From Algoriphagus mannitolivorans DSM 15301 (GTDB taxonomy: Bacteria; Bacteroidota; Bacteroidia; Cytophagales; Cyclobacteriaceae), in contig NZ_KE386902.1 in the NCBI RefSeq assembly GCF_000429425.1, positions 113,481 through 177,480 of the forward strand: a DNA stretch of 64,000 nt, read 5' to 3'. Position numbers and translations under genes: made by a program. This document shows, piece after piece, positions 53,613 through 62,189 of the stretch; positions within the stretch are counted from its first letter, which is position 1; each line of letters begins with the position of its first letter. The notes below the pieces were generated by a model. It had not been told where the DNA came from. It saw nothing but the letters and a program-made list of their open reading frames with translations, and searched no databases.

Positions 53613-56234
53613 TTACTGATACATACTTCGGAAGAAGTTCAAATATTCTTCCACGTTTTTGGTTTTATTCAGAATCTGAAAATTTTCGATGGAAATAAAG
53701 AAAGAATTGGCTTTCACCTGATCTGACATTCCGTCTGATTTGAATTCTTCTTTGAATTTCTGATAGTATCCCAAAGCAGTTTCTGAATTGCTAAATGGGC
53801 TGATGATATAGATCGCCTGTTGAGGCCCCATATTCATATTTCCGGTTCTTAATCTTGAATTTTTGAATTGGGTAGCATGGAAGTTTTCTAAATCCCCTAA
53901 CAAGTTTTTAGCTTTTTCCAGTTCCTGAGGAGTCATCCCGATTACAAAGATATGAGTCTGCGCTTCGTTAACCTTATACGGAGTGTTTTCAGGGATTTTT
54001 CTTCCGGTGGTCAAACTTGATTTTTCCGCCAACAGAGCAGTAGAATCTTCTTCGCTTGATTTTTCGGTTTCAAGTTTTGCAAGCTCTTCCTCCGAGAGCA
54101 AAGGTCTGAGCATATTTCTTGCCAATTTCGTTAAACCTTCATCTTTCGAGTTTTCGATGAAAGCCTCTAATCGGGACTTGAATTTTTCCCTCGACTCAAG
54201 TTTTCCTACGACCATTACATCCAAAAGGAGAAGTTTCTCCGTGTTTCGCGTTAGCGGGTATTGCTGGAGAGTCGAGCGAATCGTCTGTGCTGCAGAAGGA
54301 TAATTTCCCGCATAGTAATCATTGTAAGCGGATTCATATCCTTTGGAGGACTCCACGTAGGCCAGATTTCCGGAAGCAGCCTCTGGATTGTTGACAGAGT
54401 AGGTGTATTGTGAATCCGGATATTCCCGATTGAGTCTTCCTACATACTGTTGGAAGTTTCCTCCGGTATCTTTTTGAGCAAGGTATAAAAGGTAATAGGC
54501 TTCAGGTTTTCGGGAAGAGCTCGGATAGTTCCTGATGAGAGTCTCGAGGTTATCGATACTCAACAAAGGCTCATTCAATTCGAAATACAGAAGTTTTCCT
54601 AATTCGAAAAATGATTCCTCCAATTCTGCATTGATTTTAATATTCTCTTGGGGAGAATTCGGGATTTGGGAGAGTAGGCTTTCTTTGGTCGGTAAAGAGG
54701 CCAAAATGGAATTTTGAGAGGAGTTAGCCGAATCTGGACTTGCGACAGCAGGACCGGATTGTCCAGAAGTCTGGAAAATAGCCGACCTTCTTCTCCAGTT
54801 ATCCTGAAGTGGTCGATTTCCCCAGTTTCTGTTGAATTCTAGGGCTCCTTGCTGCATAGCCACTCCGTTGTCAAAATAAAAACTGGACCCGGTTTCTCTT
54901 CCGCTGAATGCCAATAGGTTGTTGAAAATATTGTTGTTTTTGGGCTGTTGTTTGGCTGCAGCTTCACGGATCAATCGATCTTCCTCAGATTGAATGAAGG
55001 CCAAGGCCCAAGATTCCTGCTCTTCCGGAGTTTTACTTGCCAAATAAATCAAGCTGTCATTGAGGAGAATTCTCTCCGTATGAAAAACATATTGGTCGAG
55101 TACAATTTTTTTATTTTGAATATCCAGTGCGACAGGATCCTCTGCTTTGATGAATGTGAGAGCACTATCCAGGTAATATTTGGTAGCCCGGTAATCCTTG
55201 AATTCCTCCAAGTTGATTTGAGCTAGCTTTTGGTAAATGTAACCCTTGATTCTCGGGTTGCTTCCAGGCTCTTTTGCGGCTTGATGGAGAAGGTTGACAG
55301 TCAATGAAATATCCCCTTGTTTTTCCTCAAATAGCGCCTTTTCATAGATCACAACATCTTTGAGGTCTTTATTTTTGGAGTCTCTGTAAAGATCATCATA
55401 GTAGTTTCGCACCCTTCTCAAATCTTTGGAAGCGTTGAGCTCAGCGACTTGCTGGGCATACAGGGTGGCATAAAAACTCCGCTCATAGGGGGGATTCCCA
55501 TCTTTGGATTTGTTGTAATAGTCATACGCCAAGGCATCCAATCCCTCCCGCTGGTAGCGTTGGGCTAAGATGAAATTGATTCTGGATTTTTCTTTGGCGT
55601 TATCTACATACTCCAAGGCCCGGTCTAAAGCTCCAATTACTCCATTGGGATCTTGACGCGACTCATAATAGTAGGCGAGAGTCCGGTAAAGTTCATAGCG
55701 GTTTTCATCATTGATCCCGGACTCCTTGGAAAGATAATCGATGGTGAAATTGGCATTCTCAATTTCCTTTCTGTCGATGTAAAGTCTTAAAAGACTGATC
55801 AGAGTTTTGTGCCGGAGGTCTTTGTCTTTGCTGGTACTATTGACATACTTGAATGCATTTTGGGCATCATCCTGTTGAGCTTGCAGGTAGTCTATTTTCC
55901 CTAAAAGGAAATAGCTGTCATCCACCCATTTTGAAATTCGGTGCCATTCAATTGCTTTGGAGGACAATTCTCTAGCAGAGTCCAGTTTTTCTTTGTTTTT
56001 CTGGATAGTTGCGGAATCTATGGGGATAAAAACGGGCAATACTTGGGTGAAATCTTCCTTGTAATTTTTAGAAACTTGGTTTTCGACATCCTTGATTTTC
56101 TGATCTGCCAAATAATAGGCATTAAAATGTGAGGTCAGGTTGTGAAATGCCCTGTTGGTAAAGGTGTTGCGCTCGGAAGAGCACGCCAAAACAAAAATAA
56201 AGAGGCCTCCCAGGAGGAGATGGATTTTTCTCAT
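53613..56234 (-). CDS. porW: Type IX secretion lipoprotein SprE/PorW
   Basis: Outer-membrane-associated lipoprotein needed for type IX secretion and gliding in Bacteroidota (SprE in Flavobacterium, PorW in Porphyromonas). The 873-aa precursor has a lipobox LACS (C18). Many helical tetratricopeptide-type repeats follow (for example WVDDSYFLLGKIDYLQAQQDDAQNAF and repeats with YYNKSKDGNP), and a C-terminal part ends in EEYLNFFRSMYQ. The opening ERNTFTNRAFHNLTSHFNAYY is characteristic. It probably connects the motor and outer-membrane translocon; the pairing with PBP1A is seen in related genomes. Confidence 0.88.
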   Translation of the reverse strand: MRKIHLLLGGLFIFVLACSSERNTFTNRAFHNLTSHFNAYYLADQKIKDVENQVSKNYKEDFTQVLPVFIPIDSATIQKNKEKLDSARELSSKAIEWHRISKWVDDSYFLLGKIDYLQAQQDDAQNAFKYVNSTSKDKDLRHKTLISLLRLYIDRKEIENANFTIDYLSKESGINDENRYELYRTLAYYYESRQDPNGVIGALDRALEYVDNAKEKSRINFILAQRYQREGLDALAYDYYNKSKDGNPPYERSFYATLYAQQVAELNASKDLRRVRNYYDDLYRDSKNKDLKDVVIYEKALFEEKQGDISLTVNLLHQAAKEPGSNPRIKGYIYQKLAQINLEEFKDYRATKYYLDSALTFIKAEDPVALDIQNKKIVLDQYVFHTERILLNDSLIYLASKTPEEQESWALAFIQSEEDRLIREAAAKQQPKNNNIFNNLLAFSGRETGSSFYFDNGVAMQQGALEFNRNWGNRPLQDNWRRRSAIFQTSGQSGPAVASPDSANSSQNSILASLPTKESLLSQIPNSPQENIKINAELEESFFELGKLLYFELNEPLLSIDNLETLIRNYPSSSRKPEAYYLLYLAQKDTGGNFQQYVGRLNREYPDSQYTYSVNNPEAASGNLAYVESSKGYESAYNDYYAGNYPSAAQTIRSTLQQYPLTRNTEKLLLLDVMVVGKLESREKFKSRLEAFIENSKDEGLTKLARNMLRPLLSEEELAKLETEKSSEEDSTALLAEKSSLTTGRKIPENTPYKVNEAQTHIFVIGMTPQELEKAKNLLGDLENFHATQFKNSRLRTGNMNMGPQQAIYIISPFSNSETALGYYQKFKEEFKSDGMSDQVKANSFFISIENFQILNKTKNVEEYLNFFRSMYQ

Positions 56235-56368
56235 TTCAAAATTTACCCAATTCGAATACCAAAATAGCCTTTTTGCTTAGTTTGGAACGAATCCCGTGCC
56301 GTAAAATTGGAATGACCTCAAATAGTTAACTGAATTGAGTGATCTTTAGAAATATTTAACTTGGCGAT

Positions 56369-56605
56369 ATGCAAAATCAAAACCTACCCAAGTCTTCCAA
56401 GCCTAATCGGGAAACCCCTGTTTACGTCAAATATATTGGGCTTTCCTTTCAGCTATTCGCCATTATTGGAGGGGGAACTTGGCTGGGTTGGTGGATTCAG
56501 CAAAAAAGTGAAATGAAGTTCCCAGTCTGGATATTGGTAGGATGTTTTGCTTCGATTGCTTTGGCTTTTTATCAGCTCGTCAAATCCATGCAGCAGGATA
56601 AATAG
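56369..56605 (+). CDS. atpZ: AtpZ/AtpI-family small membrane protein
   Basis: A 78-aa protein with two hydrophobic segments (about 23-41 and 52-69) and the AtpZ pattern KYIGLSFQLFAIIGGGTWLGWWI, usual as the first gene of ATP synthase operons. AtpI/AtpZ proteins help c-ring assembly or magnesium supply. It opens the plus-strand atp block, with 134 bases separating it from the divergent sprE gene. Confidence 0.85.
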   Translation: MQNQNLPKSSKPNRETPVYVKYIGLSFQLFAIIGGGTWLGWWIQQKSEMKFPVWILVGCFASIALAFYQLVKSMQQDK

Positions 56606-56651
56606 GAGAGTTTGGCTTTTTGGGGTAGTTTTGCACTCTTGAAAAAGAGAA

Positions 56652-57038
56652 ATGATGAAACTGCTGAAAAATTTCCATGCTAGATTTTGGGTTGTCACGT
56701 TTTTGTTGGCTGGATTGATCTGGATTTTACAACAATTGCTCCCAAATGCGGTGTCAGAATCAGTCTGGTCAATTTTTCTTTTTATGGTGATCCTCTCTTA
56801 TATAGTCAGTGCAGGTTCAAATTGGTTATATGGTCAATCTCCAGAAAATTTCCTGCAAATCAAGCTTTTGGGCATGGTAATTAGGATTTTGGCATCCTTA
56901 GGGTATATCGCATGGGTAGTACTGGCCGGAGAGAAGAATATTATTCTGTTTATCTCCAATTTCTTTATTCTTTTTTTGTTCTACCTCATTTTTGATATCT
57001 ACACCTTTATAACTAACTTGCGCCCGATTTCGAAGTAG
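56652..57038 (+). CDS. AtpI-like membrane protein of the atp operon
   Basis: A 128-aa protein with four hydrophobic segments (about 12-28, 36-54, 74-90, 97-117) located between atpZ and atpB, the place occupied by atpI-type genes. Sequence similarity to AtpI is not clear to me, so the call rests mostly on position and topology. ATG at 56652 is followed by a second ATG. The gap to atpB is 19 bases. Confidence 0.7.
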   Translation: MMKLLKNFHARFWVVTFLLAGLIWILQQLLPNAVSESVWSIFLFMVILSYIVSAGSNWLYGQSPENFLQIKLLGMVIRILASLGYIAWVVLAGEKNIILFISNFFILFLFYLIFDIYTFITNLRPISK

Positions 57039-57057
57039 CCCTCAAAAATAAGAGTTG

Positions 57058-58101
57058 ATGACGCGCAAATTTCTGTTCCTAAGTCTTTTACTTTCAGCTC
57101 TTTTGCTGAGTTTCTCTTCTGCCGGTTTTGCGGCAGGTTCTCAGTCAGAAGAAGGTGGTGAAGATCCAACTGGATTCATCATGCACCACGTGAAGGATTC
57201 ACATGAATGGCATTTTTTCAATATTGGACATACTCATGTCACCCTTCCGCTTCCTGTAATTACCTATGCTTCTGATAGAGGGTTGGAATTTTACATGTCT
57301 TCGGATTTCCAAAATCATGAGACCCATCAATTTGGAGAGGAAAATGCACACAATGGTATTTTCATCGATTCACACGAGCATTTAGGTAGAGTTGATGGAG
57401 GAGCGATCCTCGATTTCTCCATTACCAAAAACGTCGCGATGATGTTTATCGTGATTGCATTGGTGCTGTACATGGCGCTTTCTGCAGCGGGTCATTACAA
57501 GAGAAACGGTGCTGTAGCCCCTAAAGGAGTAGCTTCCTTGGTAGAGCCTATTGTAATCTTTGTGAGAGACGAAATCGCAGAAAAATCAATTGGCCCTAGA
57601 TACAAGAAATTTGTTCCTTATCTGCTGACACTTTTCTTCTTTATCTGGATTGGTAACTTGCTTGGCCTTCTTCCGGGTGCGGCAAACTTGACCGGTAACA
57701 TTGCGGTGACCTTTACTCTGGCGACTTTGACCTTTATTTTGGTCAATATCAACGGTAATAAGGATTATTGGAAGCACGTATTCGCTACACCAGGAGTTCC
57801 TTTGCCACTATTGCCCATTATCGTGGTAGTAGAATTCATCGGACTTTTCACTAAGCCATTCGCCTTGATGGTCCGATTGTTTGTGGCTATCACTGCAGGT
57901 CACATTGTAATCCTGGCCTTCATTGCCTTGGTATTTATCTTTGAATCTTATGCGATCGGTGTAGTAAGTACGCTGATGGTAACCTTTATCAATATGATCG
58001 AATTGTTGGTGGCAACTATTCAGGCATATGTCTTCACCCTGTTTACAGCAATGTACATCGGTGGCGCTGTGGCTGAACACGCACATGACGATCACCATTA
58101 A
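57058..58101 (+). CDS. atpB: ATP synthase Fo subunit a, with extracytoplasmic N-terminal domain
   Basis: Proton-channel subunit of ATP synthase, 347 aa. I use ATG 57058 (MTRKFLFLSLLLSALLLS); an in-frame TTG lies three bases earlier. The classical subunit a part begins near residue 125 and shows PYLLTLFFFIWIGNLLGLLPG and ALMVRLFVAITAGHIVI, which includes the essential arginine. Before it lie a signal peptide and about 95 residues rich in histidine (11 His between 40 and 115), an extension seen in Bacteroidota; the C-terminus reads AEHAHDDHH. Confidence 0.93.
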   Translation: MTRKFLFLSLLLSALLLSFSSAGFAAGSQSEEGGEDPTGFIMHHVKDSHEWHFFNIGHTHVTLPLPVITYASDRGLEFYMSSDFQNHETHQFGEENAHNGIFIDSHEHLGRVDGGAILDFSITKNVAMMFIVIALVLYMALSAAGHYKRNGAVAPKGVASLVEPIVIFVRDEIAEKSIGPRYKKFVPYLLTLFFFIWIGNLLGLLPGAANLTGNIAVTFTLATLTFILVNINGNKDYWKHVFATPGVPLPLLPIIVVVEFIGLFTKPFALMVRLFVAITAGHIVILAFIALVFIFESYAIGVVSTLMVTFINMIELLVATIQAYVFTLFTAMYIGGAVAEHAHDDHH

Positions 58102-58138
58102 TTAGAAATTTCTTTGTTCAATTTATAAATCTAACGTT

Positions 58139-58399
58139 ATGTTAACTTCTATCTTATTGTCTGCTGGATTGGCTCTTATGGGTGCTGGTATCGGTGCAGG
58201 TATTGTTGCGATTGGCGCAGGACTTGGTATCGGTCGAATCGGTGGCCAGGCAATGGAATCTATCGCCCGTCAGCCTGAGGCTGCTGGTAAGGTTCAGACT
58301 GCTATGTTGATCATCGCAGCTTTGATCGAGGTGGTTTCCCTGTTTGCAGTAGTAGTTTGTCTACTTATTGCATTGAATGCAGGCGGTATCGCTTTCTAA
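58139..58399 (+). CDS. atpE: ATP synthase Fo subunit c
   Basis: Membrane rotor subunit, 86 aa, two helices joined by the polar loop ARQPEA. The ion-binding carboxylate is E64 (ALIEVVSLF). The Gln in helix 1 and the Ser-Thr after the Glu that mark sodium-type rings are not present, so a proton type is likely. Helix 1 is glycine-rich (GAGIGAGIVAIGAGLGIG). It is followed by a strong hairpin before atpF. Confidence 0.95.
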   Translation: MLTSILLSAGLALMGAGIGAGIVAIGAGLGIGRIGGQAMESIARQPEAAGKVQTAMLIIAALIEVVSLFAVVVCLLIALNAGGIAF

Positions 58400-58411
58400 G
58401 AAAAAAGAGCG

Positions 58412-58434
58412 GGGATTGGCGCTAGGCCAATCCC
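58412..58434 (+). promoter_or_regulatory. Intercistronic hairpin between atpE and atpF
   Basis: Nine-base-pair stem GGGATTGGC/GCCAATCCC with a 5-base loop, 12 bases after the atpE stop, followed by TTCTTATT, a poor U-tract. A partial terminator or mRNA-end stabiliser could raise atpE levels over atpF and later genes. Confidence 0.65.
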
Positions 58435-58471
58435 TTCTTATTGAACAAACACGAAATTATACCTATACAAC

Positions 58472-58966
58472 ATGGATCTGATTTTACCTAGTTCTGGACT
58501 GATATTCTGGCAATTGATCGCCTTCCTGGCACTTTTGTTTATTTTGATCAAGTTTGCCTGGAAGCCAATGTTGGCTGCGCTAGAAGAGCGAGAAACCAGC
58601 ATCGACAATGCATTGAAAGCTGCTGAGCAAGCCAGAAATGAAATGGCTAGCCTGAAGGCTGAAAACGAAAAGTTGCTTCAGGATGCTCGATTGGAAAGAG
58701 ATACTATCTTGAGAAAGGCTCAGGAGGCTTCTGCAAAAATGATTGAGGAAGCAAAATCCGAAGCAGGAAAGCAGGGTGCTCTAATGATCGAAAATGCCAA
58801 AGCTGTAATTGAAACTGAAAAGAAAGCAGCCTTGACCGAGGTGAAAAACCAAGTTGCGTTGTTGACTTTGGAGGTAACAGAGAAATTGCTCAGAAAGAAT
58901 TTGTCCGAGGACAAAGCTCAGAAAGAGCTTGTGGACGAATTTATCAAAGACCTTAAGCTTAACTAA
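58472..58966 (+). CDS. atpF: ATP synthase Fo subunit b
   Basis: Peripheral stalk subunit, 164 aa: a single N-terminal membrane helix (about 8-27, SGLIFWQLIAFLALLFILIKF) and a long charged coiled coil reaching residue 160. The pattern KFAWKPMLAALEERE is typical. It dimerises and links subunits a and delta. It lies 9 bases before atpH. Confidence 0.95.
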   Translation: MDLILPSSGLIFWQLIAFLALLFILIKFAWKPMLAALEERETSIDNALKAAEQARNEMASLKAENEKLLQDARLERDTILRKAQEASAKMIEEAKSEAGKQGALMIENAKAVIETEKKAALTEVKNQVALLTLEVTEKLLRKNLSEDKAQKELVDEFIKDLKLN

Positions 58967-58975
58967 TCTCGTTCC

Positions 58976-59536
58976 ATGTCAAACCATAGAGTAGCTTCCC
59001 GATATGCCAAGTCCATTTTGGATCTTTCCGTAGAGAAAGGTCTTTTGGAAGAGGTATTTGAGGATTTTAAGGCTTTGGCGGCAATGGCAAAAGCAAACAG
59101 AGAACTGGGCCTTGCGCTGAGTAATCCTGTTTTGAGCTCTGATAAAAAATTAAAGGTGTTAAAAGCACTTTTTGCCAAAAAGTCCAGTCCGATCACTATT
59201 CCGTTTTTTGAGATTGTATCAAGAAAAAACAGAGAAGACATCCTTTTGGATATTGCCAAAGAATTTGTTGCTCAGTATAATCTTCACAAATCCATACAGG
59301 TTGCTGAAGTTACTGTAACTACGGCTTTGACAGAATCCCAAAAAACTCAGCTAGTAAGTCTAGTAAAGCAAATCAGTGGTTTGAACACCGTGCAATTGGT
59401 GGAGAAAATCAATCCTGATTTGATTGGTGGATTTGTGTTGAGAGTCAATGACCGTCAGTTGGATGAATCCCTAAGCAGCAAATTGAAGGCTTTGCGCGTT
59501 CAGTTTTCTCAAAATCATTACGAAAAACAGTTTTAA
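58976..59536 (+). CDS. atpH: ATP synthase F1 subunit delta
   Basis: Connects the peripheral stalk to the F1 alpha/beta head, 186 aa. The N-terminal helical domain (ASRYAKSILDLSVEKGLLEEVFEDF) and the C-terminal signature NPDLIGGFVLRVNDRQLDESLSSKL are intact. It precedes atpA by 25 bases in the usual order b, delta, alpha. Confidence 0.95.
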   Translation: MSNHRVASRYAKSILDLSVEKGLLEEVFEDFKALAAMAKANRELGLALSNPVLSSDKKLKVLKALFAKKSSPITIPFFEIVSRKNREDILLDIAKEFVAQYNLHKSIQVAEVTVTTALTESQKTQLVSLVKQISGLNTVQLVEKINPDLIGGFVLRVNDRQLDESLSSKLKALRVQFSQNHYEKQF

Positions 59537-59561
59537 CGAATATATCTAATCGTATCATATC

Positions 59562-61139
59562 ATGGCAGAAGTAAGACCTGATGAAGTTTCGGCCATCTTG
59601 AGAGAACAACTCTCCGGTGCCAGAACCGAAGCCGAACTAGAAGAAGTGGGTACAGTCCTCCAAGTGGGGGATGGTGTAGCCCGTATCTATGGACTTTCCA
59701 AGGCTCAGGCTGGTGAATTGCTGGAGTTTGACAATGGTCTTAAGGCCATGGTCCTCAACTTGGAAGAAGACAATGTAGGTGCTGTACTTTTTGGTGACTC
59801 TAAAGAAATCAAAGAAGGAGATACCGTAAAGCGTACCAAAAAGATTGCTTCCATTCAAGCAGGTGAAGGCATGCTTGGCCGTGTAGTGGATACTTTGGGT
59901 AACCCTATCGACGGTAAAGGCCCTATTGCAGGCGATTTGTATGAAATGCCTTTGGAGCGTAAAGCCCCTGGTGTAATCTACCGTCAGCCAGTAACTGAAC
60001 CTCTTCAAACTGGTATCAAATCTATCGATGCCATGATTCCAATCGGTAGGGGACAAAGAGAATTGGTAATCGGTGACCGTCAGACTGGAAAGACTGCCGT
60101 GGTAATCGATACGATCTTGAACCAAAAGGAATTTTACGACAAGGGTGAGCCAGTATTCTGTATTTACGTAGCCGTAGGACAGAAAGCATCTACCGTAGCG
60201 GGTGTTGTTTCCGCTTTGGAAAAAGGTGGAGCTCTTCCCTATACAGTAATCGTATCAGCATCTGCGGCAGATCCTGCTCCGATGCAGTTCTTTGCTCCAT
60301 TTACCGGTGCAGCTATCGGGGAATTCTTCCGTGATACCGGACGTCCTGCTTTGGTGGTTTATGATGACCTTTCCAAGCAAGCAGTGGCTTATCGTGAAGT
60401 TTCTCTTTTGTTGAGAAGACCTCCGGGACGTGAAGCTTATCCAGGTGACGTATTCTACCTTCACTCAAGATTGCTAGAAAGAGCAGCTAAGATCAACAAG
60501 TCTGATGCAATCGCTCAGCAGATGAATGATCTTCCTGAATCTATCAAGCCTTTGGTAAAAGGTGGAGGTTCTTTGACCGCTCTTCCAATTATCGAAACTC
60601 AAGCCGGTGACGTATCTGCCTACATCCCAACCAACGTAATCTCCATTACTGACGGGCAGATTTTCTTGGAAACAAACTTGTTCAACTCCGGTATCCGTCC
60701 TGCGATCAACGTAGGTATCTCCGTATCCCGAGTAGGTGGTAACGCGCAGATCAAGTCCATGAAGAAAGTTGCGGGTACTTTGAAGCTTGACCAGGCACAG
60801 TTCCGTGAATTGGAAGCTTTTGCCAAGTTCGGTTCTGATTTGGATGCTTCTACCAAACGTACCATCGAAAGAGGTCGTCGTAACCAGGAGATCTTGAAGC
60901 AGCCTCAATACTCCCCGGTATCTGTGGCGCATCAGGTAGCTATCATCTACGCTTCTACAAGAGGTTTGATGGACAGCGTTCCTGTAGAAAAGGCAAGAGC
61001 ATTCGAGAAAGAGTTCTATACTTTGTTGGATGCATCTTATCCAGAAGCACTTCAGCTTATCCTTAAAGGGGATATCGACGGAGCAGGAAAAATCCTTGCT
61101 ACTGCAGCGGCTGAATTGTCTCCTAAATACGCTAAATAA
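59562..61139 (+). CDS. atpA: ATP synthase F1 subunit alpha
   Basis: Regulatory nucleotide-binding subunit of F1, 525 aa. The P-loop [14 protein letters not shown] lies near residues 171-184, and the alpha-type signature [14 protein letters not shown] near 380. It forms the hexameric head with the beta subunit, whose gene (atpD) is not in this cluster. A strong hairpin follows 12 bases after the stop, before atpG. Confidence 0.97.
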   Translation: MAEVRPDEVSAILREQLSGARTEAELEEVGTVLQVGDGVARIYGLSKAQAGELLEFDNGLKAMVLNLEEDNVGAVLFGDSKEIKEGDTVKRTKKIASIQAGEGMLGRVVDTLGNPIDGKGPIAGDLYEMPLERKAPGVIYRQPVTEPLQTGIKSIDAMIPIGRGQRELVIGDRQTGKTAVVIDTILNQKEFYDKGEPVFCIYVAVGQKASTVAGVVSALEKGGALPYTVIVSASAADPAPMQFFAPFTGAAIGEFFRDTGRPALVVYDDLSKQAVAYREVSLLLRRPPGREAYPGDVFYLHSRLLERAAKINKSDAIAQQMNDLPESIKPLVKGGGSLTALPIIETQAGDVSAYIPTNVISITDGQIFLETNLFNSGIRPAINVGISVSRVGGNAQIKSMKKVAGTLKLDQAQFRELEAFAKFGSDLDASTKRTIERGRRNQEILKQPQYSPVSVAHQVAIIYASTRGLMDSVPVEKARAFEKEFYTLLDASYPEALQLILKGDIDGAGKILATAAAELSPKYAK

Positions 61140-61151
61140 TTGATTTTATTC

Positions 61152-61173
61152 CCGGCTGGGGAGTCCCAGCCGG
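61152..61173 (+). promoter_or_regulatory. Intercistronic hairpin between atpA and atpG
   Basis: Nine-base-pair G/C-rich stem CCGGCTGGG/CCCAGCCGG with GAGT loop, not followed by a T-run. It probably stabilises the upstream atpA 3' end or impedes decay, so that alpha is produced above gamma (3:1 in the complex). Confidence 0.65.
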
Positions 61174-61201
61174 AACTTTATAAAGTACAAAGCAATCTCT
61201 G

Positions 61202-62074
61202 ATGGCTAACCTTAAGGAAGTAAAGCAAAGGATCAACTCGGTAATCTCTACGCAACAGATCACCAAGGCCATGAAAATGGTTTCTGCGGCAAAATTGAGA
61301 AGAGCGCAGGACAAAATCGTCCAGATGCGTCCTTATTCCCAGAAGTTGACCAACATCCTGAATAATGTCTCTGCTTCTGCTGAAGGAGCTGCTGATATCG
61401 CTTACGCTCAAAAGCGAGAAGCAAAGAAAGTACTTCTTATTCCTGTCACCTCTGACAAAGGTCTTTGCGGTGCTTTCAATACCAATATCATCAAGGCTAC
61501 TAATTCAGCGATCGCCAACCAGTTTGCAGGAGCTGAGATCACCATTCTTCCAATTGGAAAGAAGTCTTTTGAATATTTCAAAAAATCCTCTCATTCTTTT
61601 ATCGGTGAGTTCTATGGCGTGTTCGGAAATTTGTCTTTCGATACGGTAAGACAGGCAGCTGAATTTGCCATGAATAGTTTTGTCGCCGGTGATTTTGATC
61701 AGGTGTACTTGGTGTACAATGAATTCAAAAACGTAGCCACCCAAGTTGTGCGTACTGAGCAATTCCTTCCAATGGCTCCACAAGAGACCACTGAAGTAAA
61801 AACATCAGAAACTGACTATATCCTAGAGCCATCTAGAGCTTACATCATTGAAGAGCTAGTACCTACTTCCTTGAAAATACAGTTCTACAAAGCAGTATTG
61901 GAAAGTAATGCTTCTGAACACGGCGCCCGAATGACGGCTATGGATAAGGCTACAGAAAATGCAGGGGACTTGCTAAAAGAATTGAAACTGATGTATAACA
62001 GAACCCGTCAGGCGGCGATTACCAACGAGATCCTTGAGATCGTAGCTGGTGCCAACGCATTGGGAGGAAAATAA
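61202..62074 (+). CDS. atpG: ATP synthase F1 subunit gamma
   Basis: Central rotary shaft of F1, 290 aa. The N-terminal (LKEVKQRINSVISTQQITKAMKMVSAAKLRRAQ) and C-terminal (EHGARMTAMDKATENAGDLLKELKLMYNRTRQAAIT) helices of the coiled coil are intact. It is the last gene of the operon and is followed by a strong terminator; the genes for beta and epsilon do not follow. Confidence 0.96.
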   Translation: MANLKEVKQRINSVISTQQITKAMKMVSAAKLRRAQDKIVQMRPYSQKLTNILNNVSASAEGAADIAYAQKREAKKVLLIPVTSDKGLCGAFNTNIIKATNSAIANQFAGAEITILPIGKKSFEYFKKSSHSFIGEFYGVFGNLSFDTVRQAAEFAMNSFVAGDFDQVYLVYNEFKNVATQVVRTEQFLPMAPQETTEVKTSETDYILEPSRAYIIEELVPTSLKIQFYKAVLESNASEHGARMTAMDKATENAGDLLKELKLMYNRTRQAAITNEILEIVAGANALGGK

Positions 62075-62097
62075 CATCACAATAGATCCAAACTCAG

Positions 62098-62134
62098 AAC
62101 CACAGCTCCAAGGGCTGTGGTTTTTTATTTTTTC
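62098..62134 (+). terminator. Terminator of the atp operon
   Basis: Stem AACCACAGC/GCTGTGGTT with a 7-base loop and a long T-run, 23 bases after the atpG stop. Confidence 0.9.
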
Positions 62135-62189
62135 TAGGTTTACTAATTCCATTTAAATGGCTAGTTTAATTCAATAAACTACTCCGGCC

